Source: an uncultured Erysipelotrichaceae bacterium (GTDB lineage: Bacteria; Bacillota_I; Bacilli_A; Erysipelotrichales; Erysipelotrichaceae). Taken from it: 25,290 bases of DNA. A model generated the notes under the pieces. It saw nothing but the letters and a program-made list of their open reading frames with translations, searched no databases and had not been told where the DNA came from. Made by a program: the position numbers and the translations under genes. The number at the start of each line of letters is the position of its first letter. Positions within the stretch are counted from its first letter, which is position 1. The stretch spans positions 1-25,290 of the forward strand of contig CADBPB010000046.1 of NCBI GenBank assembly GCA_902796525.1. Reading direction: 5' to 3'. Positions 9,333 through 17,029 of the stretch are shown here, piece after piece.

Positions 9333-10427
9333 ATGGATACGCTTCGAAAGATAGGATACAAAGTCTCGATCATCGGGATCATCGTGAATTCGATGCTTTG
9401 CGTGATCAAACTGATAATCGGCTTCTACAGCAAGTCGATCGCGATCGTGACCGATGGTTTTGATAATCTGTCCGATGTAGGAAATGCGCTGATGATCCTG
9501 GTAGCATACCGGCTGGCATCCAAGCCGGCAGACAAGGACCACCCGTACGGCCATGGACGTATCGAAAACATGCTTTCACAGGCCATCTCGCTGATGATCA
9601 TGTCGGTCGGCGTGACGCTTCTGATCTCTTCGGTCAAACGGATCCTCGACCCGCAGACGCTGATTCAGGATGACAGGATCATCCTAATGATCCTCGCTTC
9701 GATCCTGATCAAGCTGGGTCTTGCCTATTACTACTACCGCATCTATGCTTCGACGAAACTGAACAGCATCAAGGCGCAGGTTTCCGATTCTCTCTCCGAT
9801 ACCGCAAGAAACCTCGTCATCATCGCTAGCTATGCCGTCACGCTTCTGACAGGTTTGAACCTTGATGGCTACATCGGCGTGATCGTATCAGTCATGATCG
9901 TCTTCAACGGTTTCCGACTGTTCAGCGAAACCAGTTCCGTTCTCGTGGGCAAAGCGGGAGACGATTCCCTGATCGATGACATCAGCAAGATACTGTCCGG
10001 TCATCCACAGATCCTCGGCGTTCATGACCTGAGGATCCATTCCTATGGCCCCGCGATCAATTATGCCAGCGCCGATGTCGAAGTCGATGGCAGTCTCAGT
10101 TTCATGAAAGTCCATGATCTGCTGGATACGCTGGAGGAACAGATCAAGGATCAGACCGGCGTCATTCTCACCCTGCATGGCGATCCTGTAAGCAATGATA
10201 AAGAAAGCAAGAAACTGCGAAGCATCATCAAAGATGCGATCAGCCCGTATGACGGCGTATCATATCATGATCTTCATTACAACGAGAGTCTTTCCTGCTA
10301 CCATGTGGATCTTTCCGTTCCATATTCGTTTGATTTAAATAAAAATGACATCGTGACACAGATCACCGATGCCATTCATAAGCATAAGAAAGAAATCGAA
10401 ATTCAGATCAATGTCGACAGACACTGA
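9333..10427 (+). CDS. Cation diffusion facilitator family transporter (probable Mn/Fe type)
   Basis: CDF proteins export divalent metals by proton antiport across the cytoplasmic membrane. The 364-residue protein has the family layout: six membrane segments in about the first 210 residues, the signature HPYGHGR (from His70), then a cytoplasmic metal-sensing domain. The transport site is Asp-rich: Asp44-x3-Asp48 in TM2 and Asp152-x3-Asp156 in TM5. Zinc-type members carry His in one of these pairs, so a DxxxD/DxxxD site suggests Mn2+ or Fe2+, as in Bacillus MneP/MneS; this is inference. It extends about 60 residues beyond minimal CDFs, so the C-terminal part may hold a second copy of the cytoplasmic fold. 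The start lacks a Shine-Dalgarno, and the next Met (residue 21) is inside TM1. Confidence 0.92.
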   Translation: MDTLRKIGYKVSIIGIIVNSMLCVIKLIIGFYSKSIAIVTDGFDNLSDVGNALMILVAYRLASKPADKDHPYGHGRIENMLSQAISLMIMSVGVTLLISSVKRILDPQTLIQDDRIILMILASILIKLGLAYYYYRIYASTKLNSIKAQVSDSLSDTARNLVIIASYAVTLLTGLNLDGYIGVIVSVMIVFNGFRLFSETSSVLVGKAGDDSLIDDISKILSGHPQILGVHDLRIHSYGPAINYASADVEVDGSLSFMKVHDLLDTLEEQIKDQTGVILTLHGDPVSNDKESKKLRSIIKDAISPYDGVSYHDLHYNESLSCYHVDLSVPYSFDLNKNDIVTQITDAIHKHKKEIEIQINVDRH

Positions 10428-10438
10428 TCTGTTTTTTT
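10417..10438 (+). terminator. Weak intrinsic terminator after the CDF gene
   Basis: Stem ACAGA / TCTGT with a 6-nt loop spans the stop codon and is followed by seven T residues. The stem is short. Confidence 0.45.
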
Positions 10439-10440
10439 AG

Positions 10441-10472
10441 ACAGTTGCTTCTTCTATCTGAAACTGTTTTTC
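10441..10472 (+). terminator. Second intrinsic terminator after the CDF gene
   Basis: Stem ACAGTT / AACTGT with a 15-nt loop is followed by a T tract. It stands in tandem with the weaker hairpin just before it and limits read-through into the convergent ornithine gene. Confidence 0.5.
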
Positions 10473-10550
10473 ATATTCTCTGATTTCTGTATCCGCTGGA
10501 TAAGAGTCATCCCCGGTGTGCATTGTCCCGCAGAACCCGCGTATGTGCTT

Positions 10551-11744
10551 CTATTTGCTGAGGGCTCTCGTGATACGTTCCAGAGCCTCATCCAGTTCCT
10601 CGTAAGAAACAGGGATCGGCGGAGCGAAACGGATCGTATGGTCGTGGGTCTCTTTGCAGAGAACGCCTTCATGGATGCAGGCTTTGACATAATCGAATGC
10701 GTCTCCATAGAATTCGACACCGATAAGCAAGCCTCTGCCACGGATCTCTTTGATTTCCGGATTATTGATTTTCTTGAGACCATCCATGAAATACTTGCCT
10801 TTCTCGCGGGCCATCTTTGGATAGTCGTCGCGCTGCAGGATCTCCAGCGCCTTGATGCCGCAGGCACAGGCCAGCGGGTTGCCGCCGAATGTGGAACCAT
10901 GGGAGCCAGGAGTGTAAAGACCCAGGATGTCCTCGTTTGCTGCGATCGCCGATAGCGGCATGACGCCGCCGCCGAGAGCCTTGCCCATGATGTAGATATC
11001 CGGCACCACATCTTCATGCCAGCACGCAAACATATCCCCGGTACGGGCAAATCCGGTCTGTACTTCGTCCGCAAGGAACAGGATATTGTTTTCCGTACAG
11101 ATCTCGCGTACTTCTTTGAGCCAGCCCTCCGGCGGAATGATGATGCCTGCCTCGCCCTGGATCGGCTCCGCCAGGAAAGCGACCGTATTTGGCGTGATCG
11201 CATCTCTTAATGCCTGAGCATCGCCATAAGGGATCGTCTTGAACCCCGGCGTATACGGACCGTAGCCGTCTTTCGCTAAAGGATCGGTCGAGAAGCTGAT
11301 GATCGTGATCGTGCGGCCATGGAAGTTGTTTTCACAGGTGATGATCTCCTGCTTTCCGTTCTCTACGCCTTTGACACGGGTTCCCCAGAGACGGGCGGTC
11401 TTAAGAGCGGTCTCCACCGCTTCCGCGCCGGTATTCATCGGCAGGACCATGTCCTTGCCCGTCAGTTTCGAAAGACTCTCATAGAACTCGCCGAGATTCT
11501 CGCAATGGAACGCACGGCTCGTGAGCGTACATTTCTCCAGCTGTTCCCTGGCAGCCGCAACGATCTCCGGATGACGGTGACCGAAGTTGTGTGCCGAATA
11601 TGCCGACAGCATATCGAAGTATTGGCGTCCTTCCGGATCCGTAACGATAGCGCCTTCCGCTTTTACGATAACGACCGGTTTCGGCGCATAGTTGTGGGCG
11701 CCGTACCTGTTGGTTTTTTCGATGATTTCTTGTGAACTGTGCAT
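10551..11744 (-). CDS. rocD: Ornithine--oxo-acid aminotransferase
   Basis: This PLP-dependent class III aminotransferase converts L-ornithine and 2-oxoglutarate to glutamate-5-semialdehyde and glutamate. The 397-residue protein matches RocD in length and motifs: NTGAEAVETALK (from Asn104), AEPIQGEAG (from Ala192), LADEVQTGF with the PLP-nitrogen Asp226, and the Schiff-base Lys255 in IMGKALGGG. The ATG has Shine-Dalgarno GGAGAG. It lies 12 nt downstream of the P5C dehydrogenase gene on the same strand; the two enzymes catalyse successive steps from ornithine to glutamate. Acetylornithine aminotransferase is the main alternative, but the partner gene argues for catabolism. Confidence 0.93.
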   Translation of the reverse strand: MHSSQEIIEKTNRYGAHNYAPKPVVIVKAEGAIVTDPEGRQYFDMLSAYSAHNFGHRHPEIVAAAREQLEKCTLTSRAFHCENLGEFYESLSKLTGKDMVLPMNTGAEAVETALKTARLWGTRVKGVENGKQEIITCENNFHGRTITIISFSTDPLAKDGYGPYTPGFKTIPYGDAQALRDAITPNTVAFLAEPIQGEAGIIIPPEGWLKEVREICTENNILFLADEVQTGFARTGDMFACWHEDVVPDIYIMGKALGGGVMPLSAIAANEDILGLYTPGSHGSTFGGNPLACACGIKALEILQRDDYPKMAREKGKYFMDGLKKINNPEIKEIRGRGLLIGVEFYGDAFDYVKACIHEGVLCKETHDHTIRFAPPIPVSYEELDEALERITRALSK

Positions 11745-11756
11745 GTTTCTCTCCTG

Positions 11757-13385
11757 TTATTTTTCAGACATATATGGATAGACGATCGCATCCGAAGGAT
11801 TGAATGTCTCCTTTACGGAATGCGGGCTCATCCAGCGGATCATGTTGAGAACGGTACCGGCCTTGTCGTTGGTTCCCGACTGACGCGCACCGCCGAAGGG
11901 CTGCTGTCCAACGACCGCTCCGGTACATTTGTCGTTGATATAGAAGTTGCCTTCCGCATGCAGCAATGCCTTTTCCATCTGTACGATCGCTTCGCGATCC
12001 TGGGCAAAGACAGCTCCGGTCAAGGCGTATGGAGAAGCCTCGTCGCAGATCTTCAAAGTCTCTTCCAGACGGTCGTCTTCATAGATATAGACGGAAAGGA
12101 TCGGTCCGAAGATTTCTTTGACCATGGATTCATAATCCGGCTTCTTGCATACGATCACCGTCGGTTCGATGAACCAGCCTTTGGAATCATCGCAAGCGCC
12201 TCCGATCACGATCTCGCAATCAGGACTTCTCTTCGCCCGATCCAGATACTCTTTGCAACGCTCGAAGGAAGCCTGATCGATAACGGCGGCAAGGAAGGTA
12301 TCGAAATCCTGTACATCCCCCATCCTGACTTCTTTCATCATCTCTTTCATGGCCGAAAGGACGTTTGGCCATATGCTTGCAGGAATGAATGCTCTCGAAC
12401 AGGCCGAACATTTCTGTCCCTGATACTCAAAGGAACCGCGAACCAGGGCGGCTGCCAGCGGCCGGATGTCTGCGCTTCTGTGCGCAAAAATGAAATCCTT
12501 TCCTCCGGTCTCACCGACGCTACGCGGATAATTCCTGTAGGATGAGATATTTTCGCCGATCTGTTTCCATACGCTCTGGAAGACTTCGGTCGAACCGGTG
12601 AAATGGAAGCCTGCCAGTTCCTTGCGTAAAATGACATATCTGGCGACATCTGTGCCATTGGAAGGCACGAAATTGATGACACCCGCAGGCAATCCGCAAT
12701 TCATGAGCAGCTTCATATAGTAATAATTGGATAATACGGCCGTACGGGATGGCTTCCAGACTGCTACATTTCCGACGATGGCCGGCGCAGTGGGAAGGTT
12801 CCCTCCGATCGAAGTGAAATTGAACGGTGTGATGGCACAGATGAATCCGTCAAGCGCGCGATAGTCCTGGCGGTCCCAGATGCCTGGGATCGAAGCAGGC
12901 TGATCCTTGAAGATCTCCTGGGCGGACCAGACGCCGAAACGAAGGAAATCCGCAAGCTCCGCGATATCGATCTCCGCCTGGAATACGGTTTTGGACTGGC
13001 CGAGCATCGTCGCGGCATTCAATACTTTCCTATAAGGGCCGGTGATCATATCGGCCGCTTTCAGGAAGATCGCGGAACGGTGTTCCCAAGGCATTTCTTC
13101 CCAGGACTTTTTGGCGGCGAGCGCGGCATCGACGGCCATCGTCAGTTCTTTTTCCGTAGCGATCGAGCACTCTGCAATCACATGTCCATGGTCATGCGGC
13201 ATCGTCACCTTGAACGTATTTTCGGTAAAAATCTCTTTGCCGCCGATGATCAGCGGGATCTTAACGATTTCCGCAGATTGGCGGGCAAGTTCTTCCTTCA
13301 GTTCCGCGCGTTCTTTCGTACCAGGCAGATAGCCGCGGAAAGCGTCATTTTCAGGACGATCAATAGTGAAATAGGCGTTTGACAT
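11757..13385 (-). CDS. pruA: L-glutamate gamma-semialdehyde (1-pyrroline-5-carboxylate) dehydrogenase
   Basis: This NAD-dependent aldehyde dehydrogenase oxidises glutamate-5-semialdehyde/P5C to glutamate. At 542 residues it is a stand-alone P5CDH, not the proline-dehydrogenase fusion. Visible signatures are ITPFNFTSIGGN (near 185), the cofactor Lys in WKPSR, the general base Glu292 in VGETGGKDF, and the catalytic Cys326 in YQGQKCSACSR, a stretch characteristic of P5CDH of the ALDH4 type. A strong Shine-Dalgarno AGGGAGG precedes the ATG. It is the first gene of the operon with rocD. Together they route ornithine, and so arginine, to glutamate. No arginine regulator or transporter gene is adjacent. 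Confidence 0.94.
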   Translation of the reverse strand: MSNAYFTIDRPENDAFRGYLPGTKERAELKEELARQSAEIVKIPLIIGGKEIFTENTFKVTMPHDHGHVIAECSIATEKELTMAVDAALAAKKSWEEMPWEHRSAIFLKAADMITGPYRKVLNAATMLGQSKTVFQAEIDIAELADFLRFGVWSAQEIFKDQPASIPGIWDRQDYRALDGFICAITPFNFTSIGGNLPTAPAIVGNVAVWKPSRTAVLSNYYYMKLLMNCGLPAGVINFVPSNGTDVARYVILRKELAGFHFTGSTEVFQSVWKQIGENISSYRNYPRSVGETGGKDFIFAHRSADIRPLAAALVRGSFEYQGQKCSACSRAFIPASIWPNVLSAMKEMMKEVRMGDVQDFDTFLAAVIDQASFERCKEYLDRAKRSPDCEIVIGGACDDSKGWFIEPTVIVCKKPDYESMVKEIFGPILSVYIYEDDRLEETLKICDEASPYALTGAVFAQDREAIVQMEKALLHAEGNFYINDKCTGAVVGQQPFGGARQSGTNDKAGTVLNMIRWMSPHSVKETFNPSDAIVYPYMSEK

Positions 13386-13485
13386 AATTCCTCCCTTTAT
13401 GATTGATATAAAAAAGAGTCAAGCGTATCTTCAGTAAGTGAATCTTGAGAACCATTATTTTCTTTCAATCACGTTTCCCAAACCC

Positions 13486-13496
13486 ATTATATCAAA
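13486..13496 (-). promoter_or_regulatory. Extended -10 promoter for the P5CDH-rocD operon
   Basis: On the minus strand TGATATAAT carries a TGn extension before a perfect TATAAT (13491-13486). The -35 is poor, as is common with extended -10 elements. The predicted start near 13479 gives a leader of about 94 nt. Confidence 0.55.
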
Positions 13497-13522
13497 TGCG
13501 CAGTCGTTTTATTCGCTCTGCA

Positions 13523-13545
13523 AATAAAAAGCCTTTGATAAGGCT
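13523..13545 (-). terminator. Intrinsic terminator of the six-gene metal/ATC-hydrolase operon
   Basis: On the minus strand, stem AGCCTT / AAGGCT with tetraloop ATCA is followed by TTTTTATTT. It begins 24 nt after the stop of the last gene in the operon and just before the P5CDH promoter. Confidence 0.8.
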
Positions 13546-13569
13546 CTTAGCGGACACAGGTCACTTAAT

Positions 13570-14064
13570 TCAACAGATAAGAGATCTCGACAGGACAACC
13601 AGCAACGCGACGATCGCAGCTCCTGCGATCCATATCAGACTGAGGGTCATGCGTTTCCTCCATACCTGTTTCCAAGTCTGAATGTAAGGCAGATCCTCTG
13701 TCCCCGGAAGAAGCCAGAAACGGTCACTGCCTACCCAGACCTTATCGATGGCGATTCCGTCATACCAGTTCATGACTTCCAGAAACAGCAGCGCCTGAAG
13801 GTATGCCGTTTTGAAATCTTTCACCTGATTGACGGCAGCAATGATCCCCACAAGCAGGCCCGTCATGACTGTAAAGAACGAAGGCATGAACCATTTCTTT
13901 TTCTCATTCATCGTTTCCCGATCCGTCAGTCCGATTTCGATCGCCCTATCCTGTACCTCCTTCGGATAGAAATACAGGCCGTCGATCGCTCCGCCTCTTA
14001 CCGCATACTTTACCATCAGCGTGAAAACGCCGCAGAACAGCAGCAGCTCCCAAACCAGTTTCAT
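13570..14064 (-). CDS. Small multi-pass membrane protein of unknown function
   Basis: I do not recognise a characterised family. The 164-residue protein has a hydrophobic N-terminus (about 3-18), two adjacent membrane segments (about 60-79 and 86-98) and a C-terminal segment (about 139-160). Between the last two is a polar, aromatic-rich stretch (NWYDGIAIDKVW, then SDRFWLLPGTED) that looks like a conserved functional loop. The ATG has Shine-Dalgarno GGGGAGA. It is the last gene of the operon, 37 nt after the second ATC-hydrolase-like gene, and is followed by a terminator. A role as membrane partner or exporter for the upstream enzymes is possible but unproven. Confidence 0.75.
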   Translation of the reverse strand: MKLVWELLLFCGVFTLMVKYAVRGGAIDGLYFYPKEVQDRAIEIGLTDRETMNEKKKWFMPSFFTVMTGLLVGIIAAVNQVKDFKTAYLQALLFLEVMNWYDGIAIDKVWVGSDRFWLLPGTEDLPYIQTWKQVWRKRMTLSLIWIAGAAIVALLVVLSRSLIC

Positions 14065-14101
14065 TGACAGATCTCCCCTGATCCGATTTCATGGCCAATA
14101 T

Positions 14102-14737
14102 TCATATGCTCTTCTTCTTATAACCGCAGTCGCAATATGGGCCTCCTGATGCCAGGGTATAATCTCTGATAAAATCCGTGACGCCTCCGGCTTCGCTCAT
14201 CGAATAATCAAGATGGCACATAGCCGGCGTGTATTCCTGCAGACCCAGTTCCTTCATCAGCGTACAGATCCCGCATTTATAGAATCTGGCTTCGTATCCG
14301 GAATCATCAGGATAAGGAAGAAAGTTCATGTTCCAGGAATATGGATTGCGATCCGCCGCATTCAAGGCTGCTGTCTTTTTCATCCCCTGAATGTCTTTCT
14401 TTGTGAATTTCATCTTACCCATCTTCCGGCAGAACCATTTCATTGCCGGGATCATCATTGCCGATTCATAGTATTCCGTCATCTGTTTCACTGTCGGCTT
14501 CTCTTTCAGATGAAGAATAAAGGCGCTCAGCATCGCGCAGCTGATGATATTCATCTTGAATCGGTCTCCTTTTTCGAATACCGGGAGTTCCTTAATGATC
14601 TTCCGGTATTCTTTTTTTGCTTCTGCAGCGATCCCAGCCGCTTCATTTCTGTGATAATTCAGTACGTTCACAAGCTTTTCCTGAAATGAATTCCCGAATA
14701 AAACCCACATGCCCCAGGGCATTCCGCCGTATTTCAT
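14102..14737 (-). CDS. L-2-amino-thiazoline-4-carboxylic acid (ATC) hydrolase-like protein, copy 2
   Basis: The 211-residue protein resembles the ATC-hydrolase family, whose Pseudomonas founder opens the thiazoline ring on the way to L-cysteine. Support is the C-terminal pattern: Cys155 and Cys158 (KCGIC), Cys174-x2-Asp177, Phe189-x-Arg191, and LASGGPYCDCGY with Cys202 and Cys204. Most homologues have no tested activity, so the reaction here is uncertain. The ATG overlaps the methyltransferase stop (ATGA), with Shine-Dalgarno GGGGGAAG inside that gene. It shares the same Cys/Asp/Arg frame with copy 1 (15560-16186) but little overall identity, so the two are old paralogues and not a recent duplication. 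The N-terminus has no signal peptide. Confidence 0.72.
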   Translation of the reverse strand: MKYGGMPWGMWVLFGNSFQEKLVNVLNYHRNEAAGIAAEAKKEYRKIIKELPVFEKGDRFKMNIISCAMLSAFILHLKEKPTVKQMTEYYESAMMIPAMKWFCRKMGKMKFTKKDIQGMKKTAALNAADRNPYSWNMNFLPYPDDSGYEARFYKCGICTLMKELGLQEYTPAMCHLDYSMSEAGGVTDFIRDYTLASGGPYCDCGYKKKSI

Positions 14738-15579
14738 CTTTCTTCCCCCTTAAAAACGATCTTATAGATCTTCATCCTGACCAGTCTGTCGCAGAATACC
14801 ATCATCAGTTTGTGGAAAAGATTCACATTCGAATAGATATCCCGATAGCCTCGCATATAGCTTCTGGTAGAAACCTTCATGAAGCGATCGTTCCAGGTTT
14901 TCAGCTCGTTTTCATCTTCGAGCGAGAAGTATGCTTCCACTCCGCTGATTCCCGCTTCTTTCAGCCAGGTCTTGCGCATCATCCTGGCTCCCCGATCGTT
15001 GCAGCAGTCAAAAACCACAACGGCACCCGGGAAGCGTTCTGCCATCGTGATAAACAGTCTCCTGACATCTTCTTTTCTGAAATAATAGAAAACGCCTGCC
15101 GCAAAGAAAATCGCGCCTTTGCTTCCATCGACGTGATCCATCCAGGAAAAGTCATTCAAGTCGCAGGCGATATTGGTCTCCCTTTCTTTCGTACCTAACA
15201 GTTCGTTCCTGATCGCAATCACCTCCGGAAGATCGATGTTGTAACCGTGACAGTGGCCGTTATCCACTTTGTTGAAAGAATCATCCAGACCGCAGCCAAG
15301 ATTGACCACGGCCGCCTGAGGATGATCGAACAGATAGTTCCTGATTTCCCACAGCAGATCATAGTGACGCTGCGCCACTTCCAAAGCTCCAAAGAGTCCC
15401 GCCGGCGATTCCATCAGCTTCCGTTTCGATGCGAAATCATAATCCAGCATCCCGCATATCCGTTCCGCTTCCTTGTCTTCAAACAGTTCCGGATAATGAT
15501 CGGCACACACCTTTCTTCCATACAAAGGAATGATCAGCGTCTCCTGCACCGTATTCTTTTCAATATGATGCTTTTCCAT
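14734..15579 (-). CDS. Class I SAM-dependent methyltransferase, LCM/TcmP-like
   Basis: The 281-residue protein has the leucine-carboxyl-methyltransferase/TcmP-type SAM fold. Motif I is VVNLGCGLDDSF (Gly95-Gly97 region), the acidic ribose-binding Asp116 is in YNIDLPEVI, then ACDLNDFSWMD and IFFAAGVFYYF follow. Characterised relatives methylate carboxylates or phenols on small molecules or the C-terminus of a phosphatase. The start lies 20 nt inside the upstream ATC-hydrolase-like gene, with only a weak purine site (AAGAAG), which suggests translational coupling. The stop overlaps the next start by ATGA. Being wedged between two ATC-hydrolase-like genes suggests all three act on the same small molecule; this is inference and the substrate is unknown. 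Confidence 0.82.
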   Translation of the reverse strand: MEKHHIEKNTVQETLIIPLYGRKVCADHYPELFEDKEAERICGMLDYDFASKRKLMESPAGLFGALEVAQRHYDLLWEIRNYLFDHPQAAVVNLGCGLDDSFNKVDNGHCHGYNIDLPEVIAIRNELLGTKERETNIACDLNDFSWMDHVDGSKGAIFFAAGVFYYFRKEDVRRLFITMAERFPGAVVVFDCCNDRGARMMRKTWLKEAGISGVEAYFSLEDENELKTWNDRFMKVSTRSYMRGYRDIYSNVNLFHKLMMVFCDRLVRMKIYKIVFKGEER

Positions 15580-16186
15580 CTCGTTGTCTTCTTTCTATCA
15601 CGTCATGACAGCAGTCGCCATCGGAGAGATCGGAGTATCTGGTAAACTTCACATGACGGGTCAGTTTATCATATGCGGAAGTATCGGTATTGCAGAAGAT
15701 CTTGCACAAGGACCGTATTCCATAGTATTCAAACATCCTTACACACATGCACTTGCTGATGCGATATTCGATTTTGCCGTCAGTTACCTCAAACCGGTCG
15801 TAAGTAATGCTCCCGTCTTTCACTCGCTTTTCATGATCGTCGATGTTCCATCTCTCAACGATCGCATAAGCGTTCGGCAAGCGGCCTATCATCTTTTCAA
15901 GCAATGTGAATGCTTTTTTCCGTTTCTGGAAAACGCAATCCGAGAAATCCATGATTTCCCGATCTGAAAGACCTTTTTCTTTCAGTTCCAGACACATGGC
16001 GATGACCGCATAGATCAGCGGTACATTCATGGTCGGATAGATGTCATGGGCTTTGAATGCGGCAGAATCATACATTTTCCGCAATCGGTTTCCATATTTC
16101 TCTGTCATCTCTTCGACATTCGGAAAGCCTTTTTTCTTCAGCGCCATCCGATAAAGCTTGACATATTTACGTATCATTTTATCCAT
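15560..16186 (-). CDS. L-2-amino-thiazoline-4-carboxylic acid (ATC) hydrolase-like protein, copy 1
   Basis: This protein belongs to the same family as the one at 14102-14737. With the start at 16186 it has 208 residues. The C-terminal half carries KCMC (Cys146, Cys148), Cys165-x2-Asp168, Phe181-x-Arg183 and SDGDCCHDV (Cys192, Cys193, Asp195), matching the other copy in order and spacing. I prefer 16186 over the upstream ATG at 16231: AGGAG lies about 8 nt before it, while the upstream ATG has no site and would add a polar 15-residue tail. It starts 54 nt after the ZIP gene with no terminator between, so it is probably in the same operon. Its 3' end overlaps the methyltransferase start. Catalytic activity is not established. 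Confidence 0.7.
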   Translation of the reverse strand: MDKMIRKYVKLYRMALKKKGFPNVEEMTEKYGNRLRKMYDSAAFKAHDIYPTMNVPLIYAVIAMCLELKEKGLSDREIMDFSDCVFQKRKKAFTLLEKMIGRLPNAYAIVERWNIDDHEKRVKDGSITYDRFEVTDGKIEYRISKCMCVRMFEYYGIRSLCKIFCNTDTSAYDKLTRHVKFTRYSDLSDGDCCHDVIERRQRDGKASY

Positions 16187-16240
16187 TTGTCCTCTCCTGT
16201 CTGGTCTCGTTTCCCTTTTCGAAGACATCATTAATTTCTC

Positions 16241-17029
16241 TTATCCCAGAGCTACATCCAGCGCCATCATCAGACTGAATCCGAACGCAAAAGCAACCAC
16301 GCCGATGTTGCTGTGTTTCCCTGCGGACATTTCAGGAATCAGTTCCTCCACTACGACATACAGCATCGCTCCTGCAGCAAAAGACAGGAAATAAGGCATC
16401 GCCGGAACGACCAAACCGGCAATGATGACCGTCAGCGCTCCAAACAGCGGTTCCACCGCACCGGACAGAACCCCCAGCCAGAACGACTTGGCCTTACTCT
16501 TTCCCTCCGCATACATCGGCATCGAGATGATCGCCCCTTCCGGAAAATTCTGTATCGCGATACCTAAAGCCAGCGCCAAGGCGCCTCCCGTCGTGATATT
16601 CCCCGAACCATTCACCAATCCGGCATAAACGACGCCGACAGCCATCCCTTCCGGAATATTATGCAGCGTCACAGCCAGGACCATCATCGCGATCCTCGTC
16701 AGCTTGCTGGCAGGTCCTTCGACCTGATCGATCCCCCGATGCAGGTGAGGGATGATCTCATCCAGAAGCAGCAGGAAAAGAATGCCGCACCAGAAGCCGA
16801 TGAAGGCGGGCAGAAAAGCCCATCTTTCTTTATCGGCACATTGCTCGATCGCCGGCACGATCAGGCTCCAGATCGATGCCGCCACCATCACCCCCGCCGC
16901 AAAGCCGGTCAGCGCTTTCTGTATGGAAATCTTCAGGTCTTTTTTTAAAAAGAAAACACAGGCCGCGCCAGCCGTTGTTCCGATGAAAGGGATCAGCAGC
17001 CCTGACCATATTTCTTTCTGCAGGATCAT
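16241..17029 (-). CDS. ZIP family divalent metal transporter (GufA-type)
   Basis: ZIP proteins move Zn2+ or related metals into the cytoplasm. The 262-residue protein has eight predicted membrane segments. The binuclear metal site is visible in TM4 (HNIPEG, His123-Gly128) and TM5 (NFPEG, Asn161-Gly165), with another acidic residue, Glu193, in TM6 and a third acidic pair (VEELIPE) near the C-terminus. The cytoplasmic loop is short and His-poor (HLHRGIDQ). Its start overlaps the upstream HMA gene by ATGA, so the two are translationally coupled. The name zupT is avoided because the sequence looks closer to GufA-like members. Specificity (Zn, Fe, Mn) cannot be read from sequence. Confidence 0.92.
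   Translation of the reverse strand: MILQKEIWSGLLIPFIGTTAGAACVFFLKKDLKISIQKALTGFAAGVMVAASIWSLIVPAIEQCADKERWAFLPAFIGFWCGILFLLLLDEIIPHLHRGIDQVEGPASKLTRIAMMVLAVTLHNIPEGMAVGVVYAGLVNGSGNITTGGALALALGIAIQNFPEGAIISMPMYAEGKSKAKSFWLGVLSGAVEPLFGALTVIIAGLVVPAMPYFLSFAAGAMLYVVVEELIPEMSAGKHSNIGVVAFAFGFSLMMALDVALG

Noticed and set aside
10454..11203. Second minus-strand frame overlapping rocD (249 codons)
   Set aside because: It is Arg/Ser-rich out-of-frame translation of rocD and extends past the true stop; no family resemblance.
11739..12545. Plus-strand reading frame of 268 codons opposite the P5C dehydrogenase gene
   Set aside because: The minus strand carries an intact aldehyde dehydrogenase with catalytic Glu and Cys, so the antisense frame has no support.
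16187..16231. Upstream start for the first ATC-hydrolase-like gene
   Set aside because: The two ATG codons at 16231/16228 have no ribosome-binding site, whereas ATG 16186 has AGGAG at good spacing and begins the conserved part.
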